From contig PMFY01000081.1 in the NCBI GenBank assembly GCA_003157945.1, positions 1 to 10,744 of the forward strand: a stretch of 10,744 nucleotides of DNA, read 5' to 3'. Below the pieces are notes generated by a model. The model was not told where the DNA came from. It worked only from the letters and a program-made list of their open reading frames with translations, and did not search any database. The DNA is from Acidimicrobiaceae bacterium. GTDB taxonomy: Bacteria > Actinomycetota > Acidimicrobiia > Acidimicrobiales > RAAP-2. How positions within the stretch are numbered: the first letter of the stretch is position 1; every line of letters begins with the position of its first letter. Both the position numbers and the translations under genes were made by a program. Of this stretch, positions 5,998 to 10,744 are shown piece after piece.

Positions 5998-6339
5998 ATG
6001 AGTGGAACCGAAACCTTCGATCAGGGCGACGACGCCGCCGACGAGGCGTCGCGGCTCGATCCCGAGTTCCTCGAGGAGATGGAGCTCGACCCCTCGCTCG
6101 ACCCGCACTTCCAGGTCGACGAGAAGGAGCTCGAGGAGGCCGGTGCCGAGCTCGACGACCCGGAGCAGATCGCCACGCTGGACGGGCTCATCGACGACCC
6201 CGACGGCCTGGGTGAGCCCTCGCGGCTGACGCGGGCCCGGGAGGAGGACCCCGAGGGATGGGACCTCGACGCCCCGATCGTGCCCGGCGAGGCCGAGGGC
6301 TTCGTCGCGGACACCGATGGCGAGCCCACGATCGACTGA
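5998..6339 (+). CDS. Small, extremely acidic protein of unknown function
   Basis: 113 aa with 20 Asp and 19 Glu (about 35%) and only five Lys/Arg (Arg19, Lys43, Arg76, Arg79, Arg81), giving a net charge near -34. There are no cysteines, signal peptide or membrane segment. Short acidic-proline units recur: LDP at 20-22, 30-32 and 34-36, DDP at 53-55 and 66-68, and EDP at 83-85. It looks largely disordered, with possible short helices around 22-29 and 41-51. I do not recognise the family; it is loosely reminiscent of acidic actinobacterial DUF proteins such as DUF5709, but I cannot confirm a match. The start is ATG 5998, with GGAG (5989-5992) five bases upstream; an in-frame GTG at 5992 would overlap that site. 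The coding case rests on the Shine-Dalgarno, the upstream -10 and strong codon bias. Its stop is three bases from that of the convergent OYE gene. Confidence 0.72.
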   Translation: MSGTETFDQGDDAADEASRLDPEFLEEMELDPSLDPHFQVDEKELEEAGAELDDPEQIATLDGLIDDPDGLGEPSRLTRAREEDPEGWDLDAPIVPGEAEGFVADTDGEPTID

Positions 6340-6342
6340 GGC

Positions 6343-7533
6343 TCAGGCGGGCGTCGCCCGCAGCTCCACGCAGCGCGTGCCGCTGTAGATGGAGGGCATG
6401 CAGCGGTTGCAGTGGATGCACAGCCCCGCATCGCGCCGTCCCTGCTCCCACCGCCCGACGAGGTCGGGCTCCCGCAACAGGGCACGGGCCATGGCCACGA
6501 AGGAGAACCCCTCGGCCAGGGCGCCCTCCACCGTGTCCAGGCGGTTGATCCCACCCAGCAGGATGAGCGGGAGCTCGAGGGCGGCCAGGAACTCGCGGGC
6601 CTGCTGCTCGAAGTAGCCCTCCTCGAAGGGGTACTCCTTCAGGAACCGCCTGCCCACCACCGAGAACCCGAGACGCAGCGGCTGGGGCAGCGTGGCGGCG
6701 AACTCCCGACGGGGGGCGTCCCCCCGGAACAGGTACATCGGGTTCGACAGCGAGCTCCCACCGGTCAGCTCCAGGGCGTCGAGGTGTCCGTCGGCTTCGA
6801 GCATGGAGGCCACGTCGATGCTCTCGGGGACGTCGAGGCCGCCGGGCACACCGTCGGCCATGTTCAGTTTGGCCGTGACCGCGACGCCCGCACCGGCGCC
6901 CTCGCGCACCGCGGCCACCACCTCCCGGGGGAAGCGCGCCCGGTGCTCGAGCGGGCCGCCCCAGGCGTCCGTGCGCTTGTTGAGCCGGGGGCTCAGGAAC
7001 GAGCTGAGGAGGTAGTTGTGACCGAGGTGGATCTCGATGCAGTCGAACCCCGCGGCGACGGCGGCGGCGGCCCCCCGCCGGTAGTCGTCGGTGATCCGTT
7101 CGATGTCGGCCGGCGTGGCGGCCCGGGTCAGCGCGCCCGACGCGCCGAAGCGCCGGCTGGGCGACAGTGACGGCGCGCGGTTGGACTTCGAGTTGGCCAC
7201 CGGACCGGCGTGGCCGATCTGGGCGGAGGCCAGCGCCCCGGCGTCGTGGACGGCCGACGTCAGCCGGCGCAGCCCGTCGGCCGCCGCCGGCCCGAACTGG
7301 ATGCAGTGGCGGTCGGTGCGGCCCTCGGGCGACACCGCGAGGTACGCCACCGTCGTCATGGCCACACCTCCCCGGGCCACCCGCTCGTGGAAGGCGACGA
7401 GGTCGTCGGTCACCTCCCCCCGGGGCGACGCCCCCTCGAACGTGGCCGACTTGATGATCCGGTTCTTCAGCGTCAGGGGACCGAGCCGGGCCGGACCGAA
7501 GACGGGCGGCGGTGTCGTGGGTGCCCCGGTCAC
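6343..7533 (-). CDS. Old Yellow Enzyme-family NADH:flavin oxidoreductase with C-terminal four-Cys motif
   Basis: 396-aa single-domain TIM-barrel flavoprotein. FMN/substrate marks are LKNRIIKSATFEG (22-34), QIGHAG (105-110), GFDCIEIHLGHNYLLSSFLSP (162-182; His169 and His172 in the catalytic HxxH position), N185-K-R-T-D (185-189), GGPLEHRARF (192-201) and LLGGINR (325-331). It resembles the N-terminal domain of 2,4-dienoyl-CoA reductase (FadH), but lacks FadH's C-terminal FAD/NAD domains. It nevertheless keeps four C-terminal cysteines, Cys372-x2-Cys375-x2-Cys378-x9-Cys388, reminiscent of the [4Fe-4S] ligands of FadH and trimethylamine dehydrogenase. The likely role is reduction of an activated C=C bond; the substrate is unknown. 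The start is GTG 7533, four bases after the cysQ stop, with a G-run eight bases upstream supplied by the end of cysQ. Translation is therefore probably coupled to cysQ. Confidence 0.87.
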   Translation of the reverse strand: MTGAPTTPPPVFGPARLGPLTLKNRIIKSATFEGASPRGEVTDDLVAFHERVARGGVAMTTVAYLAVSPEGRTDRHCIQFGPAAADGLRRLTSAVHDAGALASAQIGHAGPVANSKSNRAPSLSPSRRFGASGALTRAATPADIERITDDYRRGAAAAVAAGFDCIEIHLGHNYLLSSFLSPRLNKRTDAWGGPLEHRARFPREVVAAVREGAGAGVAVTAKLNMADGVPGGLDVPESIDVASMLEADGHLDALELTGGSSLSNPMYLFRGDAPRREFAATLPQPLRLGFSVVGRRFLKEYPFEEGYFEQQAREFLAALELPLILLGGINRLDTVEGALAEGFSFVAMARALLREPDLVGRWEQGRRDAGLCIHCNRCMPSIYSGTRCVELRATPA

Positions 7534-7537
7534 CGGC

Positions 7538-8284
7538 TCAACCCCCCGCCAGCAACCCGGAGTCGGCCACCGCGGCCAGGACCGCGTCGGCCAGGTCCGG
7601 GTGGCACACCACCAGATCCGGCAGCCACGGGTCGGGACGGGCGTAGCGGAGCGGGGAGCCGTCGATGCGGCTGGCGTGCAGCCCGGCGGCCAGGGCGACG
7701 GCCACCGGCGCGCACGAGTCCCACTCGTACTGGCCACCGGCGTGCACGTAGACCTCGGCCTCGCCCCGCACCACCGCGGAGATCTTGGCGCCGGCGGATC
7801 CCATCGGCACCGTGACGGCACCGAGGCGCTCGGCCACGAACGGCACGAACTCGGGTGGCCGGGTCCGACTCACCACCAGGCGGGGCACCTCGGGCCGGGC
7901 CGGTAGGGCCGGCGGGTCGCCCGTGTCGAGCACGAGGTCGAGACCGGGCAGGGCCACCGCCCCCACCGCGGGCAGCCCGTCCACGGCCAGCGCGACGTGC
8001 ACGGCCCAGTCGGTGCGGCGCTCGGAGTACTCGCGGGTCCCGTCGAGCGGGTCGATGATCCACACCCGCCCGTCCGGGTCGGCCAGCTCCGTGGCCCGGA
8101 CGTCCTCCTCGGAGCGCACCCGGTCGTCCGGGAAGCGCTCGGCCAGCAGCCGCAGCAGCAGCTCGTGGGAGCGTCGGTCCCCCTCGGCGCCCAGCTCCTT
8201 GCCCTCGAGCGGGCCGTCCTGCAGCGCCCGGAGGACCTGGCCGGCCTGGTGGGCCAGCTCGGCCGCCGCTCTGTCGTCTTCCAC
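7538..8284 (-). CDS. cysQ: 3'(2'),5'-bisphosphate nucleotidase CysQ (inositol monophosphatase family)
   Basis: 248-aa cytosolic metal-dependent phosphatase, expected to hydrolyse 3'-phosphoadenosine 5'-phosphate (PAP, also PAPS) to AMP (or APS) and so relieve product inhibition in sulfate assimilation; mycobacterial homologues also act on inositol phosphates. Metal-site motifs: EGDRRSHELLLRLL (34-47), SEE (58-60), WIIDPLDGTREYS (75-87, with Asp78, Asp81, Gly82, Thr83) and GGQYEWDSCAP (183-193, with Asp189). GSAGAKISAV (162-171) and the DGSPLRY...DPWLPDLVVC ending closely resemble mycobacterial CysQ as I remember it. The start is GTG 8284, with GGGGGA (complement of 8292-8297) seven bases upstream, giving the usual family length. 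The open frame back to 8380 is not conserved. First gene of a two-gene unit with the OYE gene; no other sulfur-assimilation gene is in the window. Confidence 0.92.
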   Translation of the reverse strand: MEDDRAAAELAHQAGQVLRALQDGPLEGKELGAEGDRRSHELLLRLLAERFPDDRVRSEEDVRATELADPDGRVWIIDPLDGTREYSERRTDWAVHVALAVDGLPAVGAVALPGLDLVLDTGDPPALPARPEVPRLVVSRTRPPEFVPFVAERLGAVTVPMGSAGAKISAVVRGEAEVYVHAGGQYEWDSCAPVAVALAAGLHASRIDGSPLRYARPDPWLPDLVVCHPDLADAVLAAVADSGLLAGG

Positions 8285-8299
8285 TGGCCATCCCCCGCA

Positions 8300-8415
8300 T
8301 CGGTTCCGACCGACCCCCCGTGGCCCGGCCCGCAGGACAGTCTGCCCGACGCGGACGGTGCCCGGCGCGGGGCGCCCCACGGTCCGACCGTGCCGCGGCC
8401 CGGACTGGGTACGAT
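8300..8415. promoter_or_regulatory. Divergent cysQ/thioesterase control region with two related inverted repeats
   Basis: The 140-base gap between the divergent starts contains TACGAT (8410-8415), a good -10 for the plus-strand thioesterase gene, and two similar inverted repeats: CACGGT-CCG-ACCGTG (8378-8392, perfect 6-bp arms) and TCGGT-TCCG-ACCGA (8300-8313, perfect 5-bp arms). Both share the core CGGT-N3/4-ACCG. The first overlaps the expected -35 position of the thioesterase promoter (17 bases upstream of TACGAT). The second lies just upstream of the cysQ ribosome binding site. They may be operator sites for one regulator; GC-rich chance repeats are the alternative. Confidence 0.35.
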
Positions 8416-8424
8416 CCCTCGGAC

Positions 8425-8844
8425 ATGCCGCCGCCGCCCGCCATGGACGTCCCCGAGCTCCAGGAGTTCCTGGATGCCGCCTTCCCCGCCGACCTGCCGT
8501 ACGTGGTGGAGGAGGTCAGCGACCGCGGCGTACGCATGCGGCTGACCGTGGACGAGTCGAACGTACGTCCCGGCGGCACCGTGTCCGGCCCGTCGCTGAT
8601 GGCGCTGGCCGACTGCGCCGCCTGGCTGGCCGTGGTGGGCCAGATCGGCCCCGTCGCCCTGGCGGTGACCACCAGCCTCCACATCGACTTCCTCCGCAAG
8701 CCCGCGCTGGTGGACGTCGTGGCCGTCGGGACCGTGCTGAAGCTCGGGTCGAGGCTCGGCGTCGTCGACGTGGCCCTCCACACCGTGGCGGACGACGCGC
8801 TGGTGGCCAAGGCCCAGGTGACCTACTCGATCCCGCCCCGCTGA
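8425..8844 (+). CDS. PaaI-like hotdog-fold thioesterase
   Basis: 139-aa soluble protein with a complete hotdog domain. RPGGTVSGPSLMALADCAAW (48-67) is the central helix entry with the conserved Asp63 of the PaaI/4HBT-II group. TTSLHIDFLRKP (82-93) is the typical following strand, and a KLGSRLGVVDVAL...AKAQVTYSI ending completes the fold. Members hydrolyse acyl-CoA thioesters, often aromatic or medium-chain, and work as tetramers. Where many members have GxVHGG this one has GTVSGP, so the histidine is replaced by Ser54; substrate preference or activity may differ. The start ATG 8425 begins nine bases after a TACGAT -10 and has no Shine-Dalgarno, so the message may be leaderless. ATG 8443 is an alternative but also lacks a ribosome binding site. 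Divergent from cysQ and convergent with the FAD flavoprotein gene. Confidence 0.85.
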   Translation: MPPPPAMDVPELQEFLDAAFPADLPYVVEEVSDRGVRMRLTVDESNVRPGGTVSGPSLMALADCAAWLAVVGQIGPVALAVTTSLHIDFLRKPALVDVVAVGTVLKLGSRLGVVDVALHTVADDALVAKAQVTYSIPPR

Positions 8845-8863
8845 CCGGCGTCGGCCGCGGGCG

Positions 8864-8899
8864 GGACGGTCGGGGCGGGCGGGGTCGTCCGGACCGTCC
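8864..8899. terminator. Candidate bidirectional terminator between thioesterase and flavoprotein genes
   Basis: Perfect 8-bp inverted repeat GGACGGTC (8864-8871) / GACCGTCC (8892-8899) with a 20-base loop, in the 85-base gap between convergent stops. A second, overlapping 8-bp palindrome GTCCGGAC (8887-8894) offers an alternative structure. The gap is extremely G/C-rich and lacks U-tracts. Confidence 0.4.
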
Positions 8900-8929
8900 G
8901 TCCGTCCCCCACCCCGGGACCGGTCCGAC

Positions 8930-10405
8930 CTACCGCGGCGGGGAGCCGTCCGTGCGGGCCCGGGCGGCCGCGTGACGGCCGGCCCGGCGGCCGAAGAACG
9001 ACCCGTCGCCGAGGCTGATGCCACTGACGTAGTGGTGGGCCGCCAGGCTGGCGGCGGTCCGGCCGGCGGCGTAGAGCCCCGGGGTGGGACGACCCGCGTC
9101 GTCGAGCGCGGCGCCGTCGGGGTCGGTGACGACGCCGCCGAGGGTGAACGTGGCGTAGATCGCTCCGTGGTCGACACGCAGGTCGATGGCGCCGATGCCG
9201 CTGGCCGGCGGGGCGCCGATGGGCTGGAGGAACGGCGGCCGCTTGTGGAATTCCGGGTCGTGGCCCCGGGCCGCGGCCTCGTTGTACCGGTGCACGGTGC
9301 CCGCCAGGGCGTCCGGTGGGATCCCGAGGTCGACGGCCAGCTCCTCCGGGGTGGCCGCCGCGTAGGCGATGCGGAGGCCGATCGCGTTCGGCTCGTGGAT
9401 CACGTCATCGGTGATCATGTAGACGACGCCCTCGTGGTCGCGCAGGGCGTGGATCCCGATGCGACCGGTGTAGGCGTCCTCGTTGATGAATCGCCGGCCG
9501 TGGCGGTCGACGAGGATCCCCCGGGCGAGGCGGTGGGGCGGCCCGAGGGGCAGCGCGCACTCGAACGTGTCGAGCCTGGTCGTGGAGGCCCCGGCGCCGA
9601 CGGCCAGGCGGATCCCCCGCCCGTCGTCGTTCGGGGTGCCGATCCGCCAGCCCGGGTCGGGCCGGTGGGCCAGGGGACAGTGCTCGGCCACCATCGCCTC
9701 GTTGTGGATGAATCCGCCGGTGGCCAGGATCACCCCACCACGGGCGCGGATCGAGCGGAGTCCGTCGTCGGTCCGCACACGGACGCCGACGACGTCCCCG
9801 TCGTCGACCACCAGCGCCTCGGCGCGGGCGTCGGCGACCACACGAGCGCCGCTGGCCGACACGGCGGCACCGAGGCGTTCCATGAGGAAGCCGCCGGCGG
9901 AGTCGATCCACTGCGGCTTGTGGCCGCGCGGCACCGGCGTGGCGAGCTCGTCGAAGGGGTAGGAGTCCTCGCCGCCGCTGAAGAGGAGTCCGGCGTCGTC
10001 GGCCGACTCGCGGTTCGGCTCGTCGCAGAAGGCCGCCCGGAACGGCACACCGATCGAGACCAGCCACTCGAAGTGGTCCGGCGAGCCCTGGCAGTAGGCG
10101 TCCACGCGGTCCTCGTCGACACCGGGCCCGAGGGCGGCCCGGAGGAATGCCGCCATGTTGTCCGGTGAGTCCTCGAAGCCACAGGCGCGCTGGAGCGCGG
10201 TGCCGCCTCCGAGGTAGACGAGCCCACCGGACTGGGCCGACGTCCCCCCGGGTCCCCCGCTGCGTTCGACGGCCAGGACGTCCGCCCCGGCCTGGCGCGC
10301 CCCCATGACCGCGGACGTGCCCGCCACGCCGAGGCCGACGACGACCACGTCGACCGTCTCGTCGAAGTGGACCTCGCGGACGTCGATCGCCGGGATCGCC
10401 TCCAT
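8930..10405 (-). CDS. FAD-binding flavoprotein, fumarate reductase / 3-ketosteroid dehydrogenase-like
   Basis: 491-aa protein of the FAD_binding_2 type. The N-terminal dinucleotide fold is VVVVGLGVAGTSAVMGARQAG (20-40; Gly24, Gly26, Gly29), followed by the ribose-binding acid Glu47 (AVERS) and the GGTSAQSGGLVYLGGG loop (53-68). ILATGGF (226-232) closes the FAD fold. GRRFINED (303-310) is conserved in the family. The C-terminal FAD segment is TLGGVVTD (421-428) and GLYAAGRTAASL...YVSGISLGDGSFFGRRAG (443-476). The family transfers hydride to or from C=C/C-C bonds: fumarate reduction, ketosteroid delta-1 dehydrogenation and similar. There is no signal peptide or heme-binding motif, so it should be cytosolic and needs an unknown electron partner. 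The substrate is not predictable. The start ATG 10405 gives a natural N-terminus but has only a weak Shine-Dalgarno. It follows the RibD-C-like gene by 31 bases and is probably cotranscribed with it. Confidence 0.87.
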   Translation of the reverse strand: MEAIPAIDVREVHFDETVDVVVVGLGVAGTSAVMGARQAGADVLAVERSGGPGGTSAQSGGLVYLGGGTALQRACGFEDSPDNMAAFLRAALGPGVDEDRVDAYCQGSPDHFEWLVSIGVPFRAAFCDEPNRESADDAGLLFSGGEDSYPFDELATPVPRGHKPQWIDSAGGFLMERLGAAVSASGARVVADARAEALVVDDGDVVGVRVRTDDGLRSIRARGGVILATGGFIHNEAMVAEHCPLAHRPDPGWRIGTPNDDGRGIRLAVGAGASTTRLDTFECALPLGPPHRLARGILVDRHGRRFINEDAYTGRIGIHALRDHEGVVYMITDDVIHEPNAIGLRIAYAAATPEELAVDLGIPPDALAGTVHRYNEAAARGHDPEFHKRPPFLQPIGAPPASGIGAIDLRVDHGAIYATFTLGGVVTDPDGAALDDAGRPTPGLYAAGRTAASLAAHHYVSGISLGDGSFFGRRAGRHAAARARTDGSPPR

Positions 10406-10436
10406 CAGCCGACCCGGACCGGGTGGCGGTGACGGC

Positions 10437-10744
10437 TCACCGGTCGCGGGTGAACGTCAGGTGCGTCACGCCGCTCGGCGAACTGACGGCTTCGACCGCG
10501 AAGCGCTGCTCCAGCCCTTCGAGGCCGTCCCAGAGCCGTACGCCGCGTCCGAGGACGATGGGGGCGACGATCAGGTGCAGGTGATCGACGAGGTCGGCGG
10601 CGAGGAACTGCCGGACGGTCGAGGGCCCCCCACCGATGCGGACGTCGAGACCATCGGCGGCCTCCCGGGCGAGCCGCAGCGCTTCGGCCGGGGTGGCGTC
10701 GATGAAGTGGAACGTCGTGCCGCCCGCCATCTCGATGCTCGCCC
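10437..10744 (-). CDS. RibD C-terminal/dihydrofolate reductase-like protein, 5' end outside window (partial)
   Basis: The last 101 codons of a dihydrofolate reductase-superfamily protein (RibD_C type). Visible marks are EMAGGTTFHFID at the start of the fragment, VRIGGGPSTVRQFL and the strand pair DLVDHLHLIVAPIVLGRGVRLWDGL, the classic NADPH-binding and core-sheet motifs. Full-length relatives are about 180-200 aa, so roughly half is missing past 10744; the frame stays open to the edge. Annotated relatives are often just called 'dihydrofolate reductase family protein', and neither folate nor riboflavin metabolism is implied here. It is the upstream partner of the FAD flavoprotein gene, with a 31-base gap, so the two probably share a transcript. 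Confidence 0.88.
   Translation of the reverse strand, partial: ASIEMAGGTTFHFIDATPAEALRLAREAADGLDVRIGGGPSTVRQFLAADLVDHLHLIVAPIVLGRGVRLWDGLEGLEQRFAVEAVSSPSGVTHLTFTRDR

Noticed and set aside
4290..5999. 569-codon minus-strand open frame opposite the MFS gene
   Set aside because: Composition is Gly/Asp/His/Gln/Arg-rich and unlike any family; explained by codon bias of the clearly conserved MFS gene.
7534..7821. N-terminal extension of the OYE frame into cysQ
   Set aside because: Shadow of cysQ; OYE homology begins around residue 11 after GTG 7533.
8285..8380. N-terminal extension of cysQ to the ATG at 8380
   Set aside because: Translation is non-conserved, and GTG 8284 has a clear ribosome binding site and gives the expected family length.
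8320..8424. N-terminal extension of the thioesterase frame
   Set aside because: Arg/Ala-rich, not part of the hotdog fold, and it would span the candidate promoter.

Overview
The window is high-GC (roughly 70% by eye), densely coded DNA on both strands, with strong G/C third-position bias and GTG as well as ATG starts. The gene families present (a CysQ of mycobacterial type, DUF4395 and DUF1643 proteins, a DapB-like amine dehydrogenase-family protein, a TetR regulator with an actinobacterial-style long HTH) and the TANNNT -10 elements point to an actinobacterium. An Acidimicrobiia-like lineage is my best guess, but that is inference. I see no rRNA, tRNA, CRISPR array, insertion sequence or phage gene.

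Layout, left to right. The 3' end of an unidentified plus-strand gene (1-104) meets a minus-strand DUF4395 membrane protein with two CxxC pairs (121-639). Behind that on the minus strand is a ferritin-like diiron protein (732-1523). It is divergent from a DapB-like NAD(P)-binding dehydrogenase family protein (1643-2725). That gene converges on a TetR-family regulator (2775-3608, minus), with a hairpin between the two stops. Next come a minus-strand DUF1643 protein (3704-4237) and, divergent from it, a 14-TM-type DHA2 MFS exporter (4410-5873). A small, extremely acidic protein of unknown function follows (5998-6339). It ends three bases from the stop of a minus-strand pair, cysQ (7538-8284) followed by an Old Yellow Enzyme-family oxidoreductase (6343-7533); the two are spaced so closely that translational coupling is likely. 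Divergent from cysQ is a PaaI-like hotdog thioesterase (8425-8844). The right end holds a minus-strand pair: a RibD-C/DHFR-like reductase cut by the window edge (10437-10744) and an FAD-binding fumarate reductase/ketosteroid dehydrogenase-like flavoprotein (8930-10405).

How the genes may work together. Apart from the two tight minus-strand pairs (cysQ-OYE and RibD_C-FAD), most genes look like single units with their own promoters. The flavin and pyridine-nucleotide oxidoreductases, diiron protein, thioesterase, TetR regulator and exporter are typical of an accessory catabolic or detoxification neighbourhood, but no complete pathway can be read here. The most interesting sequence signals are regulatory: possible leaderless starts for the TetR and thioesterase genes, a palindrome abutting the TetR promoter, a 9-bp hairpin at the predicted 5' end of the DUF1643 mRNA, and paired inverted repeats between cysQ and the thioesterase gene. 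Among the proteins, the single-domain OYE with a C-terminal four-cysteine cluster motif, the double-CxxC DUF4395 protein and the acidic protein deserve a second look. I do not see a clear new multi-gene system.
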